Source: Valencia hispanica
Lineage: Eukaryota; Chordata; Actinopteri; Cyprinodontiformes; Valenciidae
Length of the DNA stretch: 64,000 nucleotides
NCBI GenBank assembly: GCA_963556495.2
Contig: OY747716.1
Location: 15,589,040-15,653,039 of the forward strand
Direction of reading: 5' to 3'
Shown: positions 50,553 through 62,407 of the stretch, piece by piece
How positions within the stretch are numbered: the stretch's first letter is position 1
How the letters are laid out: each line of letters opens with the position of its first letter
Program-made: the position numbers and the translations under genes
The notes under the pieces: model-generated
The model's input: only the letters and a program-made list of their open reading frames with translations
The model's database searches: none
What the model was told of the DNA's origin: nothing

Positions 50553-50940
50553 CAGTGGACCCCAGGTAATCGCAGGAGTGAGAGACCATAGCCGTCCATT
50601 AATAGCTAAAATCAATGAATACTTGAGACCCTCTCTAAAAATGCTAATAACTGTCTATTTTAATAGGTTAAACACCAAATATATCTTCATATGCATTAAT
50701 ATGCACAGTGGAAACCACCTTAGCACTACCGCATAAGCTAACATTCTAGTCTTCTTTGGAGGGTACAACCAATCAGAGCCAAGGAAAGTAAATGCCACTC
50801 CTGGATTGGATGCTTTGTATAACCCAGTCAAGTAGTATTGTGCTTAGGTATTTAAGCTTCCCAAGCTGCCTTTTCCCCCCCGAATATTTTAGACATGCCC
50901 CATGAGAAAATGCCCGTTTTTTTGCTCCAACTCTGTGTGA
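50553..50940. mobile_element. pogo/Tigger-like MITE, second copy
   Basis: The left end CAGTGGACCCCAGGTAATCG follows TA. The interior ('AATAGGTTAAACACCAAATA') matches 48064-48533. The right end is degraded. Confidence 0.56.
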
Positions 50941-51011
50941 AAACCCTGGCTATAGTCAAATGCAACCAATAAAGTTTTTCTTTTTTTAAGGATTTTTTTT
51001 CTGTGTCACTA

Positions 51012-51095
51012 GTGGCTTTTATTCCACAGTAGCCAGACAGGCCGAAGGGTAGAGAGAGGAGGGGAAGACATGCAGCAAATGGCCTGTGATGGAAT
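51012..51095 (-). repeat. Fragment of a common fish repeat
   Basis: 'GGGAAGACATGCAGCAAATG' preceded by an AGAGAGAGGAGG stretch is a phrase common in fish interspersed repeats; too short to classify. Confidence 0.33.
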
Positions 51096-52619
51096 GGGAC
51101 TACTTTGAGGACTCATATGGTGCACCTGTACTGAGCCATGTGGGGGCCCCAAAGTTTTTCACTTTGAAATCTTATATACTGCCACCTGTACCCCTACATG
51201 CTGAGGATAAGAAGAAGAAGAGGGATGAAAAAACATTTTCCTGGTGCAAATATACCGATGTTTTTCTGTCTGCACAACCCTGGTACCACTTTGTGAGATT
51301 TAGTAGACAAGTGGCAGGTAGAAAAAAACTGAACATTTTGAGGGGAACTATCTTGGTCAGCTTCAGCAGGTTAGTGCACACAGCCTATAAAATGATTAAC
51401 ACTGAATCATTAGTAATTATGAAATCTGCAGTTTGATAGTATTTTAACCTGACTGATTTGATGATTTGTAGTTTAAGCTTGAATATCAGAAGAAAACGCA
51501 GATTTTGATTTAGACTACATGGTTCACCACACAGGACGGAATGGCTAGCTCACTCTGTTTAAAGCAATTTCAACCGCATTTAAGCATCTTTATTTCCAAA
51601 TCCAAAATATTTAGACTGGTTAAACCTGATCTAGATTGTTTTTAAGAACTCAAAGAGGCCAGTTTCTATACATTTATCAGAGCTTTTGATTGAGGCTATA
51701 CAATATCTTCTCATATCTAGTTTTTGTATCTTTTGCGTGCAGAAAAAAAGGCTTATACAGGGCAGCATATATGCAAAAACTGCTAACCTTTAAAACCCAC
51801 ATTAGACAAAGCATGTATGTTGCCACTGGCTTTTGATTTTCCCTCTGCATAAAAGCTTTTTGCCTTAGCAACCATTCTGACAGTTTGAACGAAAGACCCA
51901 TGTCATCTGAGACATTATACCACTTTATGATAGTGACAGTGATAGCTTTGACAATGAAAATGTCTTAGAATTGAATCAGCCCCTTCTTCAGGAAACACTG
52001 ATCATTTATGAAGGAGCTTTCTCAATTCCCAAGTTCTCATTTGTTTCCTTTTTGATTGCTAAAATATCTCATTCTCCATCACAAGTAAAGGTCTGCCAAG
52101 ACCTTGGAGAGAAAGCTATTTTAAGACGTTAATTAGCTTCACATTCCCTTTGGACACCACAGGGAGGCGATACCGAAGCTTTTTTAATGCCTCAGGTGTA
52201 TTATCAGAGTCTTTAAAAGCAGCAAACAAGGTGAATGTTAAAAAAAGGAAATGTGTTTGACAACTCCTGCCTTTTTATGGATAAAAGAGGCGCCATCAGA
52301 AGAAGCTAGTCTCAGATAAGGACCGTATTTGCCACTGCTGGCACTGTTTCAGTTGCTAACAGTTTTTCCTTTGATTTAAGGCGGCAGAAGAGAAAAGGGT
52401 GAAAATGAGGGAGACGGCGGGAAGGCAGAAGAGCTCTGCGAACTTGTCTGTCATCACACAAGTCTTATTGAAATAACTCCAGTACATCTGGTGCACTGGC
52501 AAGAGTTAAAACAGCATCAACCTGAACTAACAGGTGTCTATTAAAGCATTGATACAAACTGCAGCTTTTCATATTAACTCGTCTTAGTTTAACAGTCAAC
52601 GCCGACATAATGTTGTTAC

Positions 52620-52804
52620 CTGTTGTTCTAGGGTGCTTGTCGCACCGCGTGGGGTTGGCTTATTGTTGTAATTCTGGAAACCAGCAGTTGTGGACCAGCG
52701 AGCTGGATTCTTTCTTGATGGTTCGTCTTGACCGACCAGGGCCTCACCTGGAGGGTGGTCAACCAAGGAGGGATCGCTGCCTCGACGGACATTCAACGAC
52801 ATGC
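52620..52804 (-). CDS. pard3: pard3 exon: RRxSDP serine site and conserved linker
   Basis: This exon has 185 bp: two bases completing a split codon, then 61 codons. The acceptor is a pyrimidine-rich tract ending GCAACAG, and the donor is CAG|GTAACA. The peptide begins MSLNVRRGSDPSLVD and contains EPSRKNPARWSTTAGF, both highly characteristic of PARD3 between its N-terminal domain and PDZ1. VRRGSDP fits the RxxSxP 14-3-3 mode-I pattern. It corresponds to the site phosphorylated by MARK/PAR-1 kinases in mammalian PAR-3 (Ser144), which controls where PAR-3 sits at the cortex. That function is known of the family and inferred here. After the conserved block comes a less conserved tail ending TSTLEQQ. 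The exon is CpG-rich against AT-rich introns. The next upstream exon must end with one base of an NGC codon and is not in this window. Confidence 0.95.
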
Positions 52805-53223
52805 CTGTTGCGGGGAAGGCAGAGGAAGAAAGTAAGCAAAATGGTGAACGGAACATATGACAACTGAAACTAAAGAGTAGATAACGTTATGCACTGCTTT
52901 ATCTGAACACTCTCTCTTTGAATTGTCACAGATCTTTTCAGGTGCAGCATATATGTTCTTTTAAAAATGCTTTTTTTTCTTTAAAGGACATATTTTATGC
53001 TCAAATGTGAAAACCGTAAGCCTAACAAAGTTTTATCCTGGCTATGATGATAAAATGCAGACATAACGTGCCTTGCAAAAGATTTAAAACCCATTGAACT
53101 TCTCGTGTTTTATTTTGCTTTGCTTGAACTATTTCAATATATTTTGTTGAGATTTTATGCCCAAGCAAAATTGGGAAGTGGAAAGAAAATGATATATGAT
53201 ACATTATGTCTCAGTTAGTATTG

Positions 53224-53329
<106 letters not shown>

Positions 53330-53444
53330 ACATGCATTTGTATCCAGCACTCCTGAGTCACCAGTCTGAAGAATCATATTTGACTGCAATTCCAGCTGCA
53401 AGGTCTTTTGGGGGTAAATCTCCTCCAACTTTGCACATGTAAAG

Positions 53445-56244
53445 CGGGGCCGGATACAGACATGGGCAAGGTGGGGCAATGCCCCCCTAAATGCTGTGTC
53501 TGCCCCCAAACGTGATGGCATGCAAAAATCCAACATTTCAAAGATACTTCAAGAAAAATGGTCAGAGCGCTCTCTGCTCTCATTCAAAGTAGCTACTGAT
53601 TGGTAAATGCATGGGGGGGGGGGGGGCAGTCGCTGCACTTGCTTGTCATTCTACTCTCAGTCACAGCCAGTGTTGACAAGTTAGCCACTTTGTCGCAATT
53701 TCTAACGACTTCTCAGACCCCTTTAATGACCTTTTTTCCCAAAAAGCACCTAGCGACAAATCTAGCAACATTTCTGACCACCGTTGTGAAACTTTGTCCC
53801 CGATATTCTCTACAGATTAGAGACCCAGCTTGTTCTGCATCCAGACATTGAGAATGGGAATGATCTGCGCATGTCCATGCAGTATTATCACAGTACATCT
53901 GACCAATAATAAACATTTCTCGGTTCATTTCACCCATTTATATACGTGTATATAATCACACAAGTATATAGTGGTGCGTTCACATCGCACACTTTGTCTG
54001 TGTCAGGCAACGCTCCCAATGCATCTAGTTCGACACATGTACGTTGAGCAAAAAAGACCGCGAGGAAGATACGTGTGGTGACGTCTCTACAGTGAGACGC
54101 TCTGAGTGGTTGGCGCACTGCGTCAAACGTTCAGCTAGCTGAACTTCTGCGTTGCTTGCGTTTGCTACGTTGCCGCTTGAAACGTGAAACGCAGGTAACG
54201 CTTGAAAAGTCACAGACAGACAGAAGCTTTTCCGTACTACGCTGCATCGCACATGCACATGCACATGCATGGTGAGTTCAATAACGTAGGACATTTAAAA
54301 CTTATAACAAAAAGCACAGAAAATACCATAAGCCACAAACTTCTGTTTAATAGCGGTTGGCAAGCATATTGCTAAATATCCCCAAATTATTTTTACTAAA
54401 ATGAGTACTAAAAAACAAAAACTATATTCACTCTATTAATTTCGTGTTCTTGAGATATCTCAGCAAATGTTTTTTTGTTTGTTTTTTTTTCTCCCCAGAA
54501 CTAGACATTTTGTTTAAAAGGTCCTGGCTGTCCAGTTGCAATTTGATATCTTCGACATTCTCTCAACAGTTTACTTCAGGCAAAATTCTAAAACATGTTC
54601 CACAGCCTCTTCTTAAAGACAAAAGTCACATTTCCCTGTAACATGTTTCCCCTGTTTAAATAATGTAAGGTTTAACCCTATATGACCAAATCCTAATCTA
54701 GATAAAATTATTTCCTTCTTTCTGTTTTGTTCTGTTTTCCTCATTATACCAACTTTCCTTTGAATATAAAAGTCACCTACCAGTTCTTCTTCTCATAGTT
54801 TCTGTCATCTTTCCTTGACCTTTTGAGGCGGCCCTTTTCTGTTCAATGGGTTCTTATATTTTGACATGTCTGAGCACACTGGTTTTCCACAGTTTTGATT
54901 GCAAACTGGTTTTATTTGTTTTGGAGAGAAAAAAAATGAAGACCACCAGAACAGTGATGATGTCCTCACGTCGACATGACGAGCCATGGGGAAAAACCTT
55001 TTTTGATCTATCAGGATCACTGCACTCATTTTTTCATCGTCAGTATGTGTCACAGAACTATGATGTTCCCTCCTTTAAACGACTGTCGGAGATTAGGTGG
55101 ACAAGCCACCATGATGTGACCAAGTGCCTCGTGGAGAATGAGGATGCTATTATGAGTATCCTGTCAGAGGTTACAGAGGATATCTGTACAGAGGCATCAG
55201 GGCTATTAATGATGTTAAGGAGGCATAATTTCTTTGAAATAGGAAAATTCCCCCTAAAAGTTCTGGGTTGCTTGAAGTCTGCAAATGCTATGCTGCAGGC
55301 TTACCTGCTGACCTGTGCTGTGCTTCAGAAGTAGTCCGTGCATCTCTGCAGGCTTCGAAGCAGATGAGAGATGAGGAAAGTGAGACATTAACTAGCATGC
55401 CTGCATCAGCTGCTAAAAGAGAGAGAACAATGAGCTCACTGCTCACAGGTAGTGTTGTTATGTCCACTGTAGGCCATGCAGAAGGCTCCATGACTCCTAG
55501 CCAGGCTCTGAAGAGAGCTCTTCTCAACATTTTGGACATATCCATTGTAGAGATGGAGACAAGATTCTACAAAAGCAATATTGATCTCATGAAAGCAGTT
55601 AATTGCCTTTAACCTCAATCTCCCTCTTTTCTGGATGTTGCCATGTTAAGTCCTCTGCACAAAATGGCAGGAAGTGACAGTTACTAACTTTCCAATGAGA
55701 TTCTTGTCACAAAAAATAATGATGGAAAAAGAATTCAAAAACACTGATGATGATGGCAGTGTAGCGTTTGTAGACCTCTCCACCGTTTGCAAATATCTAC
55801 ACAGGTATAAGAACTGATGCTATATTGACTGATATAAGCCATGCTGTGTACAGAACTAAACGAATAAAAACGACGAACAAATACACAAAAAAAAATAAAA
55901 AAGATATAAATAAAATAAAAGACAAAAAACTGAAAGGACAGACAGATTGATTTAAAAAGTTGAAAAACAAGACAAAGAACAAAAAGATGAATGCAGCCTC
56001 AACAGAGCACAAGCCAGTGTTCTATTTGCCCAAGCCCGGGTAAATGCAGAGGGAAGTGTCAGGAATGGATCAAAGCAGAAAATAGATTTATGGAAAGATG
56101 AACTGATATGATTATAGCATGGTTTTTTTATGCATTTTAGGGGTTTGGGGGGATGTGACACCCCAAACATTTTCAGTATACCCAGACTCGCCCCCCTGAT
56201 ATTTTATTTGCACCTCTTAGTGGGGCTGGCTAAATCCGGCCCTG
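53445..56244 (+). mobile_element. hAT transposon with perfect 8-bp target duplication
   Basis: The 2,800-bp element is flanked by exact ATGTAAAG at 53437-53444 and 56245-56252. The ends CGGGGCCGGATACAGAC and (complement) CAGGGCCGGATTTAGCC are inverted. Removing it restores continuous Tc1 sequence. It contains a G14 run at 53613-53626, a CpG-rich subsection at 53970-54270 that may be a further small insertion, and a transposase remnant. Confidence 0.93.
54900..55615 (+). pseudogene. hAT transposase remnant, ZMYM1/DUF4371-like
   Basis: The first frame (to 55334) reads HSFFHRQYVSQNYDVPSFKR, then LSEIRWTSHHDVTKCLVENE, the section of ZMYM1-like hAT transposases around the conserved W in 'RW..H..A' type motifs. 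A shift near 55270-55330 moves to a second frame (to 55612) with ASLQASKQMRDEESETLTSM and ILDISIVEMETRFYKSN, also typical of that group. The N-terminal zinc finger and C-terminal dimerisation domain were not found. The copy is 5'- and 3'-decayed and inactive. The family assignment is by recognition and not by search. Confidence 0.72.
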
Positions 56245-59164
56245 ATGTAAAGGCGAAAATGTTTGCTTATTCTTCTCTGTAAAATAGCTCAAGCTCTGTC
56301 AGACTGGGTCTCCAGTCCTGCCACAGATTTTCAAACATACTTTGACTCTCCAGCTGGAAGGTGAACCTCCACTTCGGTCTCAAGTCTTTTGCAGACACCA
56401 ACAGGTTTTCTTCTAGGATCACCCTATATTTACCTCCATCTATCTTCCCCTTCAACTGGGACCAACTTCTCTGTCCTTGCTAAAGAAAGGTGCTCTCACA
56501 ACATGATTCTTCCTCTGTATTTTTACTGTCTCCTATTACTTGACAAGATTTAAAGAGCACTTAGGGCTTTCTTTCAGCTGTGATTTTCTGTTTGCCACTC
56601 TGCCTTGAAGCCTGGATTGGTGGGGTTGCACAACTTATGGCAGTAGATCTCTGTATAGTTATCATTGATGTGCTGGCTGCTTATCCGATTAATGTTCCTC
56701 TTGTCAGGCCTGTCAGGTGGTCTCACTAATGTTCTCTAACAAGCCACAATTATCCAATTATCACTTTGAAAAGCACTGATCTTCAGGTTCATAATTTTGC
56801 AGCCAACAGGAGGTGAAGACTGAAAGAATGTCTCATACAGCAAACGTTGTTAATGTAAAGAAAAACGTCAGACAGGAAGCACAGTTTACAGCTACATCAC
56901 TCCCTAAATAGTTCTGAAATTGTCTTCGTAAATCTGTTGTGTTTTTTTTACATAGCAAACTGATCCACTAAGATCACCGGCCATGTGGGCTTTGAGAGCA
57001 AGAGGCTGGGATTGGGGCGTGGCCAGCAACTCGCAGAATTCGCCTGATCAATATGAATGAAACAATTCAAATCATCTGATAATAATTTTTAAAAAAACTA
57101 CCATCTTTGCTCTGTTCACACAAGCTGACTGCAGCAGCCTTTGCTGTATACCATAATAGATCAGTGTGTGACAATGAGCCCCTGTTACATTTAACATAAT
57201 TGTTTTTGAGTGAAAACACAATTGTACAGAACAGGTAAATAAATATACAGCGACTGGGGTTTCAATTGGTTCATAACTGGTTTATGTTGCTGCGGGATGT
57301 GAATTAATGTGTCTTCATAAGCAAGCCTCATGTTGGCATTCCCTCTGTAAAAAAGGTAAATAAACGATAATTGGCAGCTTTGACCGTTTCAGTATTTCAA
57401 TAAATGATGGTTTATACTAAAATCACATAAAAGCCAACAGTGTTAAAGAATAAAAGATGACAGTTGATAGTTGTTTTGTAAATACTTGCCTCTGCCATTT
57501 TTCATTTCCCAGCAAGTGTGCGCAGACAAAACATCCCCCGGGAATTTGTGTACAACTTATTGGTTCTGGGGCTGCACCATAACAGGAAGTGGATTACGAG
57601 GGGGTTTAGCAAAATATGCTGCATTCTTTGTTGGGTTTGGAGTAATTATTGGGATTGGCTTGAATTTAAATATTTTCAGTTTTTTCTTGGTTTGTAAATA
57701 ATGTATTGTTTTGTTGGCTCCATATTTAATTTAAATATTGTTTAATATGTTCAGTCTTGTGGCGTGTGGCTGTTGTTTCATCCCTTGGAACAGTTTCCAA
57801 CAACTTAGATCCACTTGTATTTATCGGCTTGGCATCAGTTGCTCATGTTGCTGGTTTGTGGTTTGGTGTACACTGTTGGTCTGCAATTAAAAGAAGCTTC
57901 CACTGATGTCATTCTGAAGCTTGTTTATTGCTACCGTTTATGACCCACCTCCATGACCGCTCGACCAATCAGGACAAGCATGTGACAAGCACAGTGTTGA
58001 TTCATTTAAAAGCTCAGTCATCTTTTCAACACGTCTCTCATGTTATCCAGGTGGATGTAGTAAATTTGTTTCACACCCTTTTTTATTGTTTATTGTACTG
58101 TAATTTATTGCACAGCATTGATCAGTTGAAATTATTTCATTAACTTGGGGTCAGCAGCACCAACTCATTGTTGGGGTTTGTAACTAAAAATCAAGTCTTC
58201 TTCTGAGTTGTTGCTACATTCTTTGTTGTTTTTATTTCAAATATTTCAATAGAAACCTTTTTTTCCAACTAATAACTATGATTGCTCATTTGAAAAAATA
58301 GTATTTTGGCAATAGGAAATGTCTTGAATCTTTCTTAACAACCAGACAACTGTGGTTTCCAGTGGGGGTTTTCTCCTTTTTTAAATCCAGGGTTCCCACA
58401 AATGTCTAATCTCTGTCATTATCGAAGTATTTCTCTGAGTGAAACCATGCCATACGAAACCAAACAGCAGATTTTAATGTAAGTATTTCTTTTTGGTTGC
58501 GAATGTGTTTCATTTATTTTATATGATGACTACAGGGGTCTGTAAATACCTTTGGAAATCAGATGAAGAAACCACAAAGAAGCCAGCCAGCAGGCAAGTT
58601 ACTGTGAGCTTACTTTATAGTTAGGTTGTAGCTCTAATAACAGCACACAAACCTTTTTTCCATTTTCAGTAATGGCTGGTCTATGTTAAGACCTGGACTC
58701 TCAGCAGGGATGGTTAATGAATACGCTCACTGGAACAAAGTTGATGTGTTAAAAGCAGGAAAAAATGAGCTAGCATACCAATTTGAGCCGGTTCTATCTG
58801 TGATAGCTGGATCATGGCCAATGCATCTCTAACACTGCAACTTTGATGGGGTGTTCCTGGTTTACAGTGGTCAGTATTATCAAAGAAAGTCCAAGCATAG
58901 AGCAGTGGGGAATCTGCGACATGATCACTGGATCCATGTGCACAACAGGAGCTATTTTCACTGATTTAGCTAAAGAAATTCTGCTGGTTCTGAAAGATGG
59001 GGGTAAAAGTGCACAGTGAATGGGAGTTATTTGTATATGAAGCTGCACTGCTGAACCCGGTCTATCAACAAAAAACACAAGCATCACAACTGGACCACGA
59101 AGAATAGTTTTAAAGCTTAAATAAAAAACTGGTTATGGTCAAGCCAAAGTTGTACACATTAGAG

Positions 59165-59721
59165 CAGTGGTCCCCAACCCCCGGGCCGCGGACCGGTACC
59201 GGGCCGTGGGTCATGTGGTACCGGGCCACGAGCCACACATAAAGAATAAATAACTTCCAGCATTTCCGTTTTATTTCTTATCCGAGGGTGACCGCTGTTT
59301 TATTTTGAAAAATAACCGGATATCCCCGTTACATAGCTCAGTCTTGACACGTAATCCCAAAAGCTAGCAAGATGGATAGAAAACAGATGTCTCTCCATCG
59401 TTTCTTTGGAAGGGGGAAAAGGCCCAAGGCTCTCACTGATTCAGCGTTGTCGTGAGTTAGATTTTTCCTGCACTTGGTATTCGTTTTTGTGTAAAATCTT
59501 GAATTAATAAAGATATGTTTACATGTTACCATGGCGACCAGAGAGCGTTATGGGGCTGAGTGTTACTCGTGTCATGTTGTCTGCTCGATGTTAGGAGGAC
59601 GCTGTTAATGAAGCTGTGAATACACATTGGATTTACGTCTATTGTTATAATTTTAAAAATTATACACCTTATTGTCTGATATTAAACCGGTTCGTGGCGA
59701 AAAAAAGGTTGGGGACCACTG
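59165..59721 (+). mobile_element. Short hAT deletion derivative with perfect 8-bp target duplication
   Basis: The 557-bp element is flanked by exact CATTAGAG at 59157-59164 and 59722-59729. The ends CAGTGGTCCCCAACCCCC and (complement) CAGTGGTCCCCAACCTTTTT are inverted. It keeps an ATG at 59371 starting MDRKQMSLHRFFGRGKRPKA and stopping after 27 codons, which looks like the start of a transposase whose body is deleted. Confidence 0.93.
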
Positions 59722-59789
59722 CATTAGAGGATATGCAGCCGTAATCCTTATTTGATTTTTATAGACAAGTGATGGACTTGAACATTTTT

Positions 59790-60145
59790 TTTTCTCTTTG
59801 TTGCTCTCTGCATGTATTTTACTGTAGATTATGTATTTTATGCAACAGTCTTATTTTATTGTTTTTCGTTTTGATCTTGTGTTTCATGTAAGTTGCGACA
59901 GAAGAGAGTGCGTCAGTTGTGTTTGTGTAGATGAATGTCCTTTGATAATAAAATTTAGAACTTGTTTATAACACGCTTTGATGTAAAATTGTAATGTAAA
60001 TGTTTTTATTGCTAAGAAATTGTAACCCTGTATGTACCCATCCCGTGGGACGACGGATGGAAATTAGCCCTTGGCTACAATCCAGCATGTTTACAATCAT
60101 GTATATCATGTTTTGTACTATTCACTGTCCCAATCAAATAAATCA
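59790..60145 (+). mobile_element. LINE 3' end
   Basis: 'CGTGGGACGACGGATGGAAA' and 'TTAGCCCTTGGCTACAATCC' then 'CAATCAAATAAATCAATG' form a recognisable non-LTR 3' UTR ending in the (TGTA)n/(TGAA)n tail at 60147-60186. Confidence 0.58.
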
Positions 60146-60146
60146 A

Positions 60147-60186
60147 TGTATGTATGTATGTATGTATGTATGAATGAATGAATGAA
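60147..60186. repeat. (TGTA)n-(TGAA)n microsatellite
   Basis: Six TGTA units then four TGAA units, probably the tail of the adjacent LINE end. Confidence 0.93.
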
Positions 60187-60605
60187 GTGATGACAGTTTC
60201 CTGAGGACCACATGGCACCAAGATGCACTATGGGAAGAAGGAAAGATGACAAAGGCAGTTTGGTGCTCTGTATCCTGCCATCTGTATGGATGTTGCTTTT
60301 CCACATAGCACCTTTAAAGTATTGCTATAGACCATGTACTTCCTGTCATGGAAACAGTATTCCCTAATGGCCGTGGGCTCTTTCATCAGGAATACATTAG
60401 CTACCCTGTCATGAAGCCAAAATGGTTCAGGAGTGGTTTGAGGAGCTCAATGACAAGCTTGAGGCGTCGATATGGCGTCTAAATCCTGCAGATCCCAATC
60501 AACTTCAGTCGGTTGGGATGTGCCGGAACAAGAAGTCCAATCCAAGGAGGCCCCACCTCACAGCTTGCAGGATTTAAAGGCTCTGCTACTAACATCTTAG
60601 TACTG

Positions 60606-61284
60606 TCATGTTCCATGGATTTTTTGCTTTTTTCCTTCCACTTAATTTCCTTCCCCTCTGTACCCCAAGCTGCTCTCTTGTTTTGTCCCTTCTGTTTGTG
60701 TTTAAACTTAGTTCTTTTCCTTATCTAGTTTTTTCATGTTAGATTATTCCTTGTCTTTATTAGTTTATTCTGGCACTTCCTTGTTTCTGTTTCTTCTTCT
60801 TGCTCTTAGATGTTTTCACCTTTTGTTTGTGTCCTCATTTGTTTCCTTAGTTTATTTCCTCTAGATAGTTTACTAATTTATTTCTTCCTTCTGTTTTCCA
60901 TTGTTTCCTTTAGATTCCCTTCTAGACTTATCTTTAGTTTCTAGTTTCTTAAGAGTTTTCTGTCTCCCTACCATTCTACCTCTCTTCCCAGCTGTTGATT
61001 GTTTCCACCTGCTCTCTCCCTCTCCCCTGCATCTGATTCCCCTAATTGGTCATTGGTCTCCTCTCACTTCCTCATTTCCTACCCAGTATATATTCTGCTT
61101 GCATTCAAGTCACTTCTCGCTGGTCCGTCATCATTCTTTCCCTGCCTGGTTCCTGATTCCTGCCCAGTTCCTGTTTCTTCCTCATCTCTGCATTTTTTGT
61201 TTCCCTTAGTAAGTTGTTACTCGTTGTTTTTTGTTACAATTAAATCATTTAAGTTTTATTTTTGCTGCCTTTGGGTCCCTATTT
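60606..61284 (+). mobile_element. Candidate solo LTR
   Basis: A pyrimidine-rich block starting TGTCATGTTCC directly after the Tc1 relic. It has a TATA-like CAGTATATATTC at about 61085 and a late 'TTACAATTAAATCATTTAAG' that could serve as a poly(A) signal region. It resembles fish Ty3/gypsy LTRs. The 3' end is hidden by the hAT relic, and no target duplication was found. Confidence 0.38.
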
Positions 61285-61783
61285 ACTAGTGATGGCGAGA
61301 TGAAGCCCCATGGGACATTGAACCACTTCAGCCAATTGGTTCAAGACAGGGTTCTGCTCACAGGGCTTCATGTGAACACAAACCCCCCTACTGGCCAGGT
61401 ACATAATCACAGGCAGCTGTAGCTCTTAGCCACTTAATGTGTGATGCATTAAAGTTGTAAGTCTGCTATGGTTCTTGGGAATTACTTAGTTCCCAAAAAA
61501 TTATTTCTCTACATTAAATAGTACAAATGTGAACAATAAAAATATTTTTTGAATGTATTCTGTCTGTTAATTGTCCCCAAACGGTAGTATCACATGTTAT
61601 GGCAGGTTGTGTAATAATGTTTTTCTCTCACTTGAGGCAAAAGGCATGGGCTTAAGCAGGCAGAGGAAAGTGGAAATGCTTGTGGAACTAGGAAGAGGGC
61701 ACTGAAAATGATTGTGTAACTTGGGCAATGATATACAAAACAGGGGAAAAACATTTTTATTCAAAAATAGCAGTTTCTCAACA

Positions 61784-62131
61784 TCCATCCATCCATCCAT
61801 TTTCTATACCCGTCCATCCTAATGCAGGGTTGCGGGGGGGCTGGTGCCTATCTCCAGCGGTCAAGGGGCGAGAGGCGGGGTACACCCTGGACAGGTCGCC
61901 AGTCCATCGCAGGGCAACACAGAGACATACACGCACACACTCATACCTAAGGGCAATTTTAGAGAAACCAATTCACCTAACAGTCATGTTTTTGGACTGT
62001 GGGAGGAAGCCAGAGTACCCGGAGAGAACCCACGCATGCACAGGGAGAACATGCAAACTCCAGGATTTGGACCCAGGACCTTCTTTCTGCAAGGCAACAC
62101 AGTGCTACCAACTGCGCCACTGTGCAGCCCC
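61784..62131 (-). mobile_element. RTE-type LINE 3' end with 13-bp target duplication
   Basis: It is flanked by exact CAGTTTCTCAACA at 61771-61783 and 62132-62144. It starts with CCAT units, then 'TACACCCTGGACAGGTCGCC', 'TTTGGACTGTGGGAGGAAGC' and 'CGGAGAGAACCCACGCATGC', a very common antisense fish LINE end. The tail at the left shows minus orientation. Confidence 0.88.
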
Positions 62132-62407
62132 CAGTTTCTCAACAGTTTTAAGTTTTTAGTTATTCCTTTTTCTTGACACCACCTCACCACCCTTCGAAAA
62201 CACTCTTTCACAAGGCACAGAAGATGCCGGCGTACACAAGAACACAAGTGCTAGACTAAATAAATTAGGGTACAGTAATTTTTGCTTTTCCCAATACTCC
62301 AGGGGGGGTTCCAGCCTGCTAATATTTGGCTCCCACACAGGAGAAATCCTCCTCTTCCTAGCTGGCTCCATCCTCTCACTTATCTCTCTCCCCTCACTCT
62401 CCTAAAA

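Larger units (their letters stand above)
58785..60604 (+). mobile_element. Tc1-like relic ('family F') split by hAT and LINE insertions
   Basis: The first part (58785-59100) has 'GGGGTGTTCCTGGTTTACAG' and 'CACAACTGGACCACGAAGAA' region motifs of the N-terminal half. The second (60200-60604) has 'GCACCAAGATGCACTATGGG', 'ACCATGTACTTCCTGTCATG', 'TTCAGGAGTGGTTTGAGGAG' and 'GGAGGCCCCACCTCACAGCT' of the catalytic C-terminal half. Together they follow one Tc1 transposase in order; stops and indels abound. Confidence 0.7.

Noticed and set aside
51086..51436. 116-codon plus-strand frame
   Set aside because: No recognised motif, antisense to pard3, and begins in a common-repeat fragment. Chance openness is likely.
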